Counted from the stretch's first letter, positions 1 to 10,611 are shown. The stretch is 64,000 nucleotides of DNA from Eledone cirrhosa (GCA_964016885.1 OZ024742.1:14899007-14963006); one strand, 5' to 3'. Program-made: numbers and translations. The notes: generated by a model not told the origin, from the letters alone.

Positions 1-893
1 AAAGTGTTGATGAGTAGAAAAGAGGACAAAACCCTGTTTCCGTCAGGGAAATGGCCATGTTCGATATGCAGAAAAGGAACTGGCATAAATTCTATAAAAT
101 GCACACAATGCAGGTCCTGGGTTCACAAGAGATGTAGCGGGATAGCAGGCAAACTAACAGGTAGGGAGAAATATGTATGCAGTAGATGTACAGGGAAATT
201 AGACAGTAGAAGTCGCACTGATAGACACATTTTTCAAATGCGAGAGGTCGCTATAGAAGTGGTGGATAGCTTCCGGTACCTAGGAGATCAGATTAGCATG
301 GGAGGAGGGTGTTCCGAGGCCATAGTATCTAGAATAAGGACGGGTTGGAAGAAGTTTAGGGAGCTGCTTCCTCTGTTGACGAAGAAGGGTTTCTCCCTGC
401 GTACGAAAGGCCGGTTGTATGATGCCTGTGTGAGGAGCGCGATGCTGCATGGTAGTGAGACATGGGCAGCAACCGCAGAGGATATGCGACGGCTGGAGAG
501 AAATGAGGCAAGCATGCTCCGTTGGATGTGCAGTGTAAATGTGCGTGAACGACCCAGCATAAAGGTGTTGAGAGAGAAACTGTGTCTGAGAGGGATAGAA
601 TGTAGTGTACGGGAGAGGAGACTGAGGTGGTATGGACATGTGATGCGCATGGAGGATGACCGATGGGTGAAGAAGTGCCAGGAAATGCCAGTTGAAGGAA
701 GACGTGGTAGAGGTAGACCACGAAAAACATGGGCGGAGGTGGTGAGAACAGACCTCAGATCATTGAAGCTCACGGTGGAGATGACGAGGGACCGTGACGA
801 GTGGAGATATGCTGTGCTGAATAAGACCCGTCCCACCCTTGCAAGCAGGGAAAAGCGGACGTAAAATGATGATGATGATGATGATGATGATGA
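1..893 (+). mobile_element. LINE-alpha copy a, 3' portion (RTE-like non-LTR retrotransposon)
   Basis: The reading frame is open from the left edge to the stop at 862-864, so the 5' part lies outside the window. It encodes the region after the reverse transcriptase. A PHD-type zinc finger (CSIC, KCTQC, H..C, CSRC; about residues 20-63 of the visible frame) comes first. A conserved tail follows, with the motifs FRYLGDQIS, GRLYDACVRSAMLHGSETW, RRLERNEASMLRWMC and GRGRPRKTW. This layout matches RTE/CFDP2-like LINE proteins. After the stop come the terminal 'cttgcaagcaggg..gcggacgtaaa' block and an (ATG)n tail at 867-893. The element sits in the 30-bp minisatellite, which resumes at 894, and runs antisense to DDX24. 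No frameshift is visible in this part. Confidence 0.85.
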
Positions 894-1057
894 CAGGTGA
901 CACAATAATATATATTAGATATACAGGTGACACTATAATATATATTAGATATACAGGTGACACTATAATATATATTAGATATACAGGTGACACTATAATA
1001 TATATTAGATATACAGGTGACACTATAATATATTTTAGATATACAGGTGACATAATA
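894..1057. repeat. 30-bp minisatellite, left block (DDX24 intron)
   Basis: About five and a half units with a 30-base period, reading 'ataca ggtgacactataatat' and variants. It is the same array as 1591-3474, split by SINE insertions at 1058 and 1250. The last 13 bases (1045-1057) are repeated at 1236-1248 as the target-site duplication of the inserted SINE-B. Confidence 0.95.
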
Positions 1058-1235
1058 ATTGTTTCTACTTTTGGCACAAGGCCAGTAATTACCCAGTGCA
1101 TTACTGGTACTTTATTTTATCGACCCCGTAAAGATAAAAGGCAAAGTTAACCTCGGCGGGATTTGAACTCAGACCGTAAAGGGACGTAACTATGCTAGAA
1201 AGCATGGCGTCCAACCCTCTACTGATACTGCCAAT
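1058..1235 (-). mobile_element. SINE-B with 13-bp target-site duplication
   Basis: Read on the minus strand, this has a tRNA-like head (A-box-like 'ggcagtatc.gtagagggt', B-box-like 'gagttcaaatcccgcc'), a 'ggggtcgataaaataaagtacc' body and a '.ccaaaagtagaaacaat' 3' end. It is flanked by perfect copies of aggtgacataata at 1045-1057 and 1236-1248. The duplication is minisatellite sequence, so insertion came after the array had formed. Confidence 0.9.
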
Positions 1236-1249
1236 AGGTGACATAATAC

Positions 1250-1590
1250 TATCATCATCATTTCATTTTACGTCCACTTTTCCCCTGCTTGCAAGGGTGG
1301 GACGGGAACTGATTCTGGCTTGATTTCTACAGCTGGATACCCTTCCTAACACCAACCTCATTTACAGTGAGTGCTGGGTGCTCTTTTGCCGTGGCACCTA
1401 CACAACCACTTTGCAGTGGCATGCTAGGGACCCCAGTCCCTATCATCTCATTTCTACAGCTGAGTAGACTGGAGCAATGTGAAATAAAGTGTCTTGCTCA
1501 GGGAAACAACACATCACCCGGTCTGAGAATTGAACTCACAACCTTTCGATTGCAAGGCCAATGCTCTAACCACTAAGCCATGTGGCTCCA
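1250..1590 (-). mobile_element. SINE-A, near full length
   Basis: The minus strand reads: a tRNA-like head (A box 'tggcttagtggttagagc', B box 'ggttgtgagttcaattctc'), a 'gagcaagacactttatttc' block, a central domain with 'ggttggtgttaggaagggta', then a 3' end 'cccttgcaagcagggg..gtggacgtaaaatg' and (ATG)n. The 3' end is the LINE-alpha terminus. It is inserted in the minisatellite immediately beside the SINE-B. Confidence 0.88.
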
Positions 1591-3474
1591 TATATATTAG
1601 ACATACAGGTGACACTATAGATAATATATATTAGATATACAGGTGATACTATAATATATATTAGACATACAGGAGACACTATAATATATATTAGATATAC
1701 AGGTGACACAATAATATATATTAGATATACAGGTGACACAATAATATATATTAGATATACAGGTGACACTATAATATATTTTAGATATACAGGTGACACA
1801 ATAAAATATATTAGATATACAGGTGACACTATAATATATATTAGATATACAGGTGACACAATACTATATATTAGATATACAGGTGACACTATAATATATA
1901 TTAGATGTACAGGTGACACTATAATATATATTAGATATACAGGTGACACAATAATATATATTAGATATACAGGTGACACAATAATATATATTAGATGTAC
2001 AGGTGACACTATAATATATATTAGATATACAGGTGACACTATAATATATATTAGATATACAGGTGACACAATAATATATATTAGATATACAGGTGACATT
2101 ATAATATATATTAGATATACAGGTGACACTATAATATATATTACATATACAGGTGACACAATAATATATATTAGATATACAGGTGACACTATAATATATA
2201 TCAGATATACTGGTGACACTATAATATATATTAGATATACAGATGACACAATACTATATATTAGATATACAAGTGACACTATAGATAATATATATTAGAT
2301 ATACAGGTGACACTATAATATATATTAGATGTACAGGTGACATAATAATATATATTAGATATACAGGTGACACTATAATATATATTAGATATACAGGTGA
2401 CACTATAATATATATTAGATATACAGGTGACACAATAATATATATTAGATATAAAGGTGACACTATAATATATATTAGATATACAGGTGACACTATAATA
2501 TATTTTAGATATACAGGTGACACAATAAAATATATTAGATATACAGGTGACACTATAATATATATTAGATATACAGGTGACACAATAATATATATTAGAT
2601 ATACAGGTGACACTATAATATATATTAGATATACAGGTGACATAATAATATATATTAGATATACAGGTGACACTATAATATATATTAGATATACAGGTGA
2701 CACTATAATATATATTAGATATACAGGTGACACTATAATATATATTTGATATACAGGTGACACAATACTATATATTAGATATACAGGTGACACAATAATA
2801 TATATTAGATATACAGGTGACACTATAGATAATATATATTAGATATACAGGTGACACTATAATATATATTAGATGTACAGGTGACATAATAATATATATG
2901 AGATATACAGATGACACTATAATATATATTAGATATACAGGTGACACTATAATATATATTAAATATACAGGTGACACAATAATATATATTAGATATACAG
3001 GTGACATTATAATATATATTAGATATACAGGTGACACTATAATATATATTACATATACAGGTGACACAATAATATATATTACATATACAGGTGACACAAT
3101 AATATATATTAGATATACAGGTGACACTATATATATTAGATATACAGGTGACACTATAATATATATTAGATATACAGGTGACACTGTAATATATATTAGA
3201 TATACAGGTGACACAATAATATATATTAGATATACAGGTGACACAATAATATATATTAGATATACAGGTGACACTATATATATTAGATATACAGGTGACA
3301 CTATAATATATATTAGATATACAGGTGACACTATAATATATATTAGATATACAGGTGACACTATAATATATATTAGATATACAGGTGACACAATAATATA
3401 TATTAGATATACAGGTGACACTATAATATATATTAGATATACAGGTGACACTATAATATATATTAGATATACAA
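1591..3474. repeat. 30-bp minisatellite, main block (about 63 units) abutting a DDX24 splice donor
   Basis: Unit of about 30 bases with consensus 'atacaggtgacactataa' followed by 'tatatattagat'. Common variants are cact/caca and gatgtac, there are a few 26-base units (for example near 3128 and 3275), and three longer units contain 'gacactatagataat' (1611, 2274, 2819). Because the period is ten codons, both strands give long repetitive reading frames; these are not genes. Each unit contains CAGGTG, an E-box and splice-donor-like string. The array stops about 4 bases from the DDX24 donor site (3478-3483), so in DDX24 transcripts the repeat begins almost immediately after exon 4. Confidence 0.95.
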
Positions 3475-3483
3475 GTTCCTTAC

Positions 3484-6400
3484 AGTTGCAGCTGCCCCAA
3501 TGATGTCTTGTTTGTATACAATAGCTGGAACCAGGCATTCATTTTGTATTGGAGTCGGTTTAGTAAAACCTTGCTCAGCCATTGCTTTGAGAACAGGTTC
3601 AGGTACATAGAGGTGAGCCCAAGCACCCATATCTAAAGAAAAGTAAGAAAATAATATTCTACAGTTAATGGAATTGGTGCTAGTTAAAATAGGATAAGGA
3701 TAAGAAAGGTTATTTAAAATAGGATAAATAAGAAAGGATAAAAAAAATTTTTTTTATCCATAACAACATATCTGACAAAGATTTTAATAAGTCCAACCCA
3801 TGCAAGCATCGAAAAACAGATGTTTGATGATAATGATGATGTTGACAAACAATAAGACAAGGTTAAAGAATCTTATACACTGTATTTAACAGGGCAAATG
3901 TGAACCCCATAAGCCATAGTGAAAGCAACCTGTCTAGGAGAGCAGTCATTCAATAAAACTGATACAGAATAGAAAGGATTCTTTAGTCTGGTCAGACAAC
4001 CTCTCTGGTGCTGGTGTCAAAAATAATATACCCAGTCCATGCTGTGAAGTTGCTGGTGATAGGAAGGGAATCCAGCCAGCAAACTTTACCAAAAACCTTG
4101 ACTAACACAAAACATAGTTTAAAATTTTGGTTTTACAGTTAGAAACACTGTCTATGGTTAAATGGTGAAATATGACATGGAGGAATGGAGTTTGATTTTG
4201 TCAGGGAATCCAGGAGAGTTAATGGAAGGAGTATGGTTTCTAATTTAGGAACAAGACCAACAATTTGTGGAGAGTGAAAGTTGATTACATCAACCCCCAA
4301 TACATGATTTGTACTTTATTTTATTGACCTTGGATAGATGGAAAGCAAAGTTGACCATGGTGAGATTTGACCTCAGAACCTAAAGGTCTGTAACTAAATA
4401 ATGCAATGGATTTTGTTCAACGCTCTAATGATTCTGCTATTCCAGCATCTTTGGACAGAATATAAAACTCGTGGCCTTCCAACAGTTTCTATCTACTACA
4501 AATTTCACCCACAAGGTAGGGTCGATCAGATGCTGTGGTAAAAGATACCACACTGTAAGCAGAGGAAACCAGAACTTTAATATTGCGAAGTGAAATTGTT
4601 ACCCATCTGACCCATGTTACTATCCATGATAATAAGTAAAAGTTTGTATAAGATACAATATAGAAAAAGAAATGTAATTCTCTCACCTGGCAATGGTTTT
4701 GTAGTGGTCTGTTCTTGGTCTTTTGTCTTTGATGGTTCTGCATCATTTTTATCTGTTTGGGATAAAATAGAAATCAAAGAATGAAGAGAATCTTCTTTGA
4801 AGTACAGTATATAAAAAGTAATTATTGATTTGTTACAAAGACACAGGGCCAAGTATTCGTGTTAACATAACATTGACCCCAGTGCATCACAGGTACTTTA
4901 TATGATCAACACCAGGAGGAAGGAAAAATATTAACCCTGGCAGGATTTCAAACTCAGAATATAACTAAATATGAGAAAGCACTTGTCTCCTCACACACTA
5001 CTGGTTCTGCCGGTCCTAGGACCTTAAAAATAATGGCTTAACATCAGCTTTCCCTGTTAGCAAGGGTTGAATGGTCTACATAGACTAGGTCAGTATTGAA
5101 GTAAGGCTGCTGACCACAACACTACACAACCACTACAACAGGTACATAACACTACACAACCACTACAACTAGTACACAACACTACAACAGGTACACAACC
5201 ACTACAACAGGTACATAACACTACACAACCACCACAACTGGTACATAACACTACACATCCACCACAACTGGTATATAACACTACACAACCACTACAACAG
5301 GTACACAACACTACACAACCACCACAACACTACACAACCACTATAATAAGTACACAACACTACACAACCACCATAACACTACACAACCACTACAACTGGT
5401 ACATAACACTACACAACCACAACTGGTACATAACACTACACAACCACAACTGATACATAACACTACACAATCACCACAACACTACACAACCACCATAACA
5501 CTACACAACCACCACAACTGGTACACAACACTACACAACCACCTCAACACTACACAACCACCATAACACTACACAACCACCATAACACTACACAACCACT
5601 GGTACATAACACTACACAACCACTACAACTGGTACACAACACTACAACACCACCATAACACTACACAACCACTACAACAGGTACACAACACTACACAACC
5701 ACCACAGCTGGTACACAATACTACACAATCACTACAACTGGTACATAACACTACACAACCACCACAACACTACACAATCACCACAACTGGTACATAACAC
5801 TACACAACCACTACAACAGGTACATAACACAACACAACCACTACAACAGGTACATAACACTACACAACCACCACAACAGGTACACAATACTACACAATCA
5901 CTACAACTGGTACATAACACTACACAACCACCACAACTGGTACATAACACTACACAACCACGACAACAGGTACATAACACTACAACAGGTACACCTTTAC
6001 TTAAATACAATCAGTAATTTAACAATTAGGTTAAAATAAATAAAGACAATAATTACCAAGTTTAGCCTTTTTTCTTTTTTTCTTCTTTTGTGAAGAAGTT
6101 TTGTTTAATTTTCTCTTTGGTGCTTTCTGGTCCGATTCCTGAAAAGTCAATAAAAACTCATCAACTTTCTTTTAATTAACAGCTTCTTATATTATTCACT
6201 GACTAACAACAACCAGTAACCTACACCATAGCTACCCTCCCTGGTACAAGGTATGACGAGGGCAAACTATCTCAGGTGTACAGAACTCCAGGCACAATTT
6301 ATGCCATTTTGTGTTTTATCCCATTAAAAAAAATAAAATAAAGGAATATATTCTGAGTATACTGGAGCAACGTCAAATGAAGTGTTTTGCTCAAGAGCAC

Positions 6401-7988
6401 AAAACACAACCCAGTCCAGGAATCGAACCCATGACAGTATGATTGTGAATCCAACACTCTTACCACTAAGCCATGTGCCTCCATGACAATAAGCATTTCA
6501 AGCTCTTAATAGTATATATACTGTTAACAGCCTGAAATGTTCATTTCATTATCCTTGATACTCACTACATAAAGATGTTCTGATGATGGTTTCATGAATA
6601 TCAAAGTTAATTAACGGTTAGTCAACAACTTATACCATCCCTTCCCCAATAAGTGTGGGAGAACCCTCCCTCTCACTGGTCTGCAGCACCTCAGGTGTAA
6701 ACCACCTCGTGGTTAAAGAATGAAGAAAGTATTACCCCAGAGGATAACAAGGGAGATACCTAGAAGTAGCCAAGTAACTGACAAAGCTCACTTCTGCATG
6801 TGGACAACTCTGATAGCAGTAAATAGGGAGGTGGTTCGGGGATCAAGAATGCCAGAAGTTTCCACCACTACAGGTGAGAATAGTTTACCAACACCAGGAG
6901 GCTAAAATGTAAAGTCATTTATTGGACTTCTTTTAATTCAGAATCAGGAAATACATAAAATACCAAATACAGTAAAACATTTAGTAGTGGCACAGCAAAA
7001 GAGATTCTGCTAATCCACCGTCCTTCTCGGGTGTAATAATGACAGGAGTCTCAATCCTACCGTGAAAAGGAACGTGAAATGACGTGTCGTGTGGCCTAGT
7101 CAAGGTATTGAATCGTCGTGAGTCTAATAACTTATTAGCGGCGGTTGTTATTGTTCATTGAATACTACTAATGGAGATGGTGACCACACATTTCGACTCA
7201 CTGAGACACACAATTCATTTGTCATGGGTCACAAACATTCACATAGCACTTTATACGGGAGAGAGCGCAACTCACATCAAGCCAACAGTTACTACATCAA
7301 ATTATATCTGGGCACCACAATGAACAACTGACAAACCAATCCACTATTACAAATTATATCTGGTCACGACCAAACAATCTTCTTAACCGCCGCTACACTT
7401 TAACCACAGTGTTTTATCTGAGAGAGAGGGAGCAACCCACGGCACACACCCATCAAGCCAACAGTTACTACAAATTCTGCCACATTACAATGAACAACCA
7501 ACTAACCAAATCACTGATATAAATTACATCTGGTCACCACAAACAATCTTAACCGCCTCTACACCTTAACCACTACGCCATGCACCATCACTATTGCGTT
7601 ATAACATCGCCACGAAGTGTTAGGGTTACTGTACAACGTAGAAGTTCGTTTTGATTACGTCAGAGTAAAGTGTAGTAACACATTAATTATCAATTAATTA
7701 ATTACTAAATAATCAGACAAGGAAAGGAGAGGCGGGCATTGAATGGAGCCTACATCAACAAGAGGCAAAAAACAGAAGACACGTGGTTGTTAAATATAAG
7801 CAGTACACACACAGAGACAATGTTGGCGATATAGATATTATACTTACAGAACCAAAAATAATTTGTCCATTCACTACTTGATAGTCACTAATTTCCTCTA
7901 TACATACAAGGTTTTTGAATTCCTTGTCCGAAAAAAACTTTGGATCAACTTGCACGGGTTTCCAGTTAGGTTCCGATTTCTTCTCCAT
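3484..7988 (-). CDS. DDX24: DEAD-box RNA helicase DDX24, first four coding exons (partial)
   Basis: DDX24 is a nucleolar DEAD-box helicase linked to ribosome biogenesis. Four exons on the minus strand join with matching phases. Exon 1 is 7988-7848 (47 codons, ATG, donor GTAAGT, upstream in-frame TAG). Exon 2 is 6138-6057 (lysine-rich). Exon 3 is 4752-4687 (66 bases). Exon 4 is 3632-3484 (donor GTAAGG). All acceptors end in CAG or TAG. Residues 9-40 (WKPVQVDPKFF.., LVCIEEISDYQVV) match the DDX24-specific N-terminus. Residues 74-96 are a short low-complexity linker. Exon 4 carries the Q motif (GFTKPTPIQ, residues 118-126) and ends in GAAAT (142-146), the first half of the Walker A motif; GSGKT must be in the next exon. 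The helicase core lies beyond the left edge. Introns hold two minisatellites and several SINEs. Identity is inferred from recalled family alignment. Confidence 0.9.
3790..4085. mobile_element. Decayed SINE-C-type remnants in DDX24 intron 3
   Basis: At 3797-3842, 'cccatgcaagcatcg..gatgtttgatgataatgatgatg' is the LINE-beta/SINE-C terminus with its ATG tail, plus strand. At 3960-4080, 'acctctctggtgctgg..cccagtccatgctgtgaag..aggaagggaatccagcc' resembles the SINE-like repeat at 60478-60640. Both are heavily diverged. Confidence 0.55.
4236..4448 (-). mobile_element. Decayed tRNA-derived SINE (variant with 'acaatttgtggagag' block)
   Basis: It contains 'ggtttctaatttagg.acaagacc', 'tactttattttattgacc', 'gcaaagttgacc..ggtgagatttg' and 'ctctaatgattctgctattcc'. 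It aligns in order with the cleaner plus-strand copy at 16805-17018. It is old, with many substitutions, and lies in DDX24 intron 3. Confidence 0.65.
4848..5025 (-). mobile_element. Decayed SINE-B copy
   Basis: It carries 'gaccccagtgcatcacaggtactttat', 'ggcaggatttcaaactcaga' and 'ctactggttctgcc', in SINE-B order on the minus strand but with about one quarter of bases changed. It lies in DDX24 intron 2, next to the second minisatellite. Confidence 0.6.
5105..5992. repeat. Second minisatellite, about 30-bp unit, in DDX24 intron 2
   Basis: Variable units of the type 'cactacacaaccac' + 'cacaactggtacataa', about 900 bases in all. Units vary by loss of 5-10-base pieces, giving mixed periods. Cysteine-rich reading frames on the minus strand are translation artefacts of the repeat. 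Its sequence is unrelated to the array at 1591-3474. Confidence 0.9.
6345..6486 (-). mobile_element. SINE head, tRNA-derived, 3'-truncated
   Basis: The minus strand reads 'ggaggcacatggcttagtgg', then 'taagagtgttgga', a B box 'gggttcgattcc', and 'gagcaaaacacttcatttga'. This is a SINE-A-related head and adjacent block only; the central domain and tail are missing. It lies in DDX24 intron 1. Confidence 0.75.
6640..6905 (+). repeat. Unclassified repeat U2, copy 1
   Basis: This aligns in order with 30130-30375. Shared blocks are 'accccagaggataacaaggga' against 'ttcccggaggatagtgatgg', and 'ggaggtggttcggggatcaa' against 'ggaaggtggtcctagggcc', followed by 'ccagaagtttccaccactac' against 'ccagaggtctccactgctac'. 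The two copies are strongly diverged. No terminal repeats or coding signal are visible. Confidence 0.5.
7242..7580. repeat. Imperfect tandem duplication, about 170 bp, in DDX24 intron 1
   Basis: Two consecutive blocks (7242-7410 and 7411-7575) share 'catcaagccaacagttacta', 'caatgaacaac', 'aaattatatctggtcac' and 'aacaatctt..aaccgcc.ctacac.ttaaccac' in the same order. The identity is high enough for a local duplication, with scattered indels. Confidence 0.7.
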
Positions 7989-8040
7989 CTTAGTTAAAGG
8001 TTTCTATAAAACATGGAATGTCAACCGGTGTTAGTTTAAC

Positions 8041-8327
8041 GAAATGAAACTCACAATATTTTTCAAAAATGTTGTTATGTCACTTACGTATCATTATTAT
8101 AATATAATCTGTTTAAATTTAATTATAATTAATATAATTAATGTTGCAATTATTACTAATTGAATCCAAAATTGATGTAAATTGCTTACAAATAATTTTA
8201 TCCGACTAAGATCTAATGAATTTTAATTTCGAAAGATGTTAAAGAAGAAGGTTATCCCCCTTGCCTCATATCCAGTCTAAATATTTCATCCTATTTTCCA
8301 AGTTAGTGCAGTCGACGAATCAGCCAA
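8041..8327. other. AT-rich 5' flank of DDX24, no recognisable feature
   Basis: About 290 bases directly upstream of the DDX24 start region. AT-rich, with 'aattataattaatataatta' near 8117; no exon, SINE or repeat unit could be identified. It may include the DDX24 promoter, but no motif supports a specific position. Confidence 0.4.
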
Positions 8328-8642
8328 GTTGGTAAAACGTCCGATAGAATACTTTTCAGTATTTTGTTCCGAGTCTCCAAGCGGTGCAGACATGAATTGG
8401 CCACTCCACATCACATACGACTTATATCGAAAGTCCTCATGTACAATGTTTCTTAAAGTGTGCTTTCAATCTCTGAGCTCCTTAACAGGGGTTCTCATTG
8501 ATAATTTTCTGCACCTTTCTTACAAATTTGGATGTTCTAGTGGTATTAGGACCCTTAGCAGGCGTTTTACATTTGACTACTGCTGTAGAATCTCCATCAG
8601 CTGCTTCCAACTCTTTGAGATCTTTGACAACTTTCAGTGAGC
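8328..8642 (-). pseudogene. Decayed Tc1/mariner-like (IS630 superfamily) transposase fragment
   Basis: The minus strand gives, in shifting frames, KFVRKVQKIINENP, then RLKAHFKKH, then IVHEDFRYKSYVM..GQFMS. This resembles the helix-turn-helix region and the 'V.EDL.YKSY...R.Q.M' segment of Tc1/mariner-type transposases common in invertebrates. There is a stop after residue ~48 and at least one frameshift, and the DDE catalytic region is absent. It lies upstream of DDX24 on the same strand but is not connected to it by any splice signal. Family assignment rests on recalled motifs only. Confidence 0.55.
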
Positions 8643-8740
8643 AATCTTTGAAGGGCTATTCTCTGCATTTAATGCAATGACTACAGCATGCTTTTTAATT
8701 TGCTGAGTTAGTTTGATGTTAAGCTGTACCTTGAGATAAA

Positions 8741-9530
8741 AAGGACAGATCCCATATGCTATAGATCTTTGCTCCAATCAGGCCTGGACACAATGCAGCA
8801 ATGGATTATGGACTGGCAACTCAAGCTGGCTGTGGACAGGTGTACCACCATGCATTTTGGGGGGAACAACCCAGTGCTCACATATTCCCTCCACAATACC
8901 AATCTCAAGAAGTCTTGTGAATGTGACCTGGGCATTATTGTCCATAGCGATTTGCATTGGACAAAGCACATCTCTAAAATTGTCAAGAAGGCCAAATGTG
9001 TTTTAGCATCATTTACTAAGACCTTTGTCATCTGCTCTCCAGCTATCTATGTAAAACTGTATATAGCTATGGTATGTACACACTTAGAATTTGCATCACC
9101 AGTCTGAAACCCCTATCTTGCTCAGAATATTGATCTCTTGGAAACTTCCAAGATGTGCAACCAAATGAATACCCTCCATCAGGTATCTACCATACTTTGA
9201 ATGCCTTACTTCCCTGGGCAATTATACATTAAAGCTCTGATGTCTGGCAACTTACTTAGACACTCACAAGATTATTAACCATCTTTCCAACAACTCTGAG
9301 CACCTTTTTGAATTCCATGTGTCTAACACCCGGAGACATGCTTACAAAATCAGAAAATAGTACAGCTCCCATGACTTTTAGAAACATTTTTTCACACTCA
9401 GAGTTGCTGAAGCATGGAACAAACTATCTGCATCAGTTGTTAGCTGTTGGGACACTGCATCCTTTAAAACTTCCATGCTGCTCAATATTTGCCAACACTA
9501 CACCTGATACCCCCCCCCCCCCCATATTTA
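8741..9530 (+). pseudogene. CR1-like non-LTR retrotransposon fragment (RT C-terminal region)
   Basis: The first part (8769-9107) encodes a frame with DTMQQWIMDWQLKL, DLGIIVHSDLHWTKH and KAKCVLASFTKTF. This is the 'L..W...W.L..N..K...DLGV.....L.W..H' block found after the YADD box of CR1/L2/Jockey-type reverse transcriptases. Near 9400-9470 another frame gives AEAWNKLSASVV..TASFKT, the usual 3'-terminal WN.LP..VV motif. Several stops and frameshifts separate them, so this is a dead fragment without the catalytic RT motifs. A C-rich tract at about 9511-9523 follows. Confidence 0.7.
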
Positions 9531-9707
9531 TATCATGACTCACACACTGTTCACTTTCCTGACATTTGTACATTATTCTATGTACTATACATGCACCTTT
9601 GATGAGTTATTAATAATAGTTGAAAAATCAGGTAGTATAAACCTAGAAATGGAGGCAACCACAGTAAGTAAGGTACTCAATACATTAGTAGAGTGTAAAC
9701 ATCGTAT

Positions 9708-9840
9708 TTAATATAGAAATGGCTTCTACAGGACTAGAACTGTTTCATTAAAAAAAAAATCATCAGGAAAGGGCTTTGCTAATTATTTATTTTGAATTAA
9801 ACAGTTCTAGTCCTGTAAATGTCATTTCTATATTAAATAT
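9708..9840. repeat. Foldback (hairpin) repeat
   Basis: Left arm 9710-9746 and right arm 9800-9837 are inverted copies of about 38 bases (core 'caggactagaactgttt'), with three mismatches and a loop of about 53 bases containing an A tract. It resembles a small non-autonomous foldback element; no target duplication was identified. Confidence 0.75.
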
Positions 9841-10303
9841 TACATATATCATATGCTATCTTTATAGCACTCTCTTTAAACATATATATATATACATATA
9901 TTCTCAGTGCATCAAAAGCCGAAAATTCAGCTTCATACATTGTTTGTTTACACACAGATGTTTGTCAGTCTGCCTGCTGACATCTGAAAGCTGCTGTCCA
10001 GTTATATATAGTTAAAATGTCAGGAAGAAGTTTGTCATTGGTTCCTTAGCTTAAAGGGTAAAGCATCTTGGGGTTCTTCATAGTGCTCATTGGCAAATTC
10101 CTTTTCTGTTTTTTAAGGATCTTCACCCTATTTTATAGCATTTCTGCACTTGAGCACTCTCTTTATACTTATATATATATATATATACATATCATTTTAA
10201 TTTTTTTCATTTTACGTCTGTTTTTCCCTATATATGAAAAAGTCAGGACCCCGACAGCAGAGCTCTTGCCCCTTCAACGGCTAGTTCCATATATATATGT
10301 ATA
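9841..10303. other. TA-rich stretch with a fragment of the 'gtcaggaccccgac' repeat
   Basis: TA dinucleotide runs at about 9880-9900, 10170-10190 and 10284-10308. At 10239-10282 there is 'gaaaaagtcaggaccccgac' with following sequence that matches the palindrome at 24203-24300 but lacks its second arm. No coding signal. Confidence 0.5.
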
Positions 10304-10307
10304 TATA

Positions 10308-10399
10308 TCATCATCATCATCATCATACGTCCTTGCAAGGGTGGGACGGGTCCTATTCAGGACAGCATCTCTCCACTTGTCATGGTCCTTCGTCATCGT

Positions 10400-10400
<1 letters not shown>
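10308..10400 (-). mobile_element. LINE-alpha 3'-terminal stub
   Basis: (CAT)n followed by 'cgtccttgcaagggtgggac' and sequence complementary to the last ~70 coding bases of LINE-alpha (compare 22012-22113). It is a very short 5'-truncated insertion between TA tracts. Confidence 0.85.
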
Positions 10401-10431
<31 letters not shown>

Positions 10432-10493
10432 TAGAACACTGGAAGGTAATATCCGTAGTGGTAGAGCACTCAGTCCATGGGACGAGTTTGGTA

Positions 10494-10592
10494 GAAGTAG
10501 TAACACAGCAGTTAGTTCACCCCATACTGAGAACAATTGTTTTACCTTCTGAAACAATTGTTATGGTGAACTAACTGTTGTGTTACTACTTA
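10494..10592. repeat. Short foldback element
   Basis: Inverted arms 'agtagtaacacagcagttag' (from 10496) and its complement ending at 10590, about 26 bases each. A second inner inverted pair surrounds 'acaattgtt' (10540-10562). It is flanked by TA tracts. Confidence 0.7.
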
Positions 10593-10611
10593 TATATATA
10601 TATATATATAT

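Noticed and set aside
1550..1590. tRNA genes at the SINE heads (also 6440-6485, 25885-25960, 28990-29060, 33920-33985)
   Set aside because: A- and B-box-like strings are present, but the sequences do not fold as intact tRNAs with an acceptor stem and are always joined to SINE bodies.
1601..2830. Cloning-vector contamination suggested by SP6-like sequence
   Set aside because: The string is part of a long natural repeat with many variants and is not followed by vector polylinker sequence.
894..3474. Possible CRISPR array
   Set aside because: There are repeats but no spacers, the organism is a eukaryote, and units are contiguous with minisatellite-type variation.
1566..3538. Long reading frames rich in VSPVYLIYII (minus) and YTGDTIIYIR (plus)
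   Set aside because: They arise because the minisatellite period is 30 bases, a multiple of three, so all frames tend to stay open. Units vary without codon bias and a known intron (DDX24) contains them.
5090..6010. Cysteine-rich repetitive frames on the minus strand
   Set aside because: Translation of the second minisatellite. It lies between two DDX24 exons and has no start context or conserved pattern.
8498..8680. Plus-strand frames at 8329-8680 as genes
   Set aside because: They are antisense to the decayed transposase fragment, with no start context or conserved motif.
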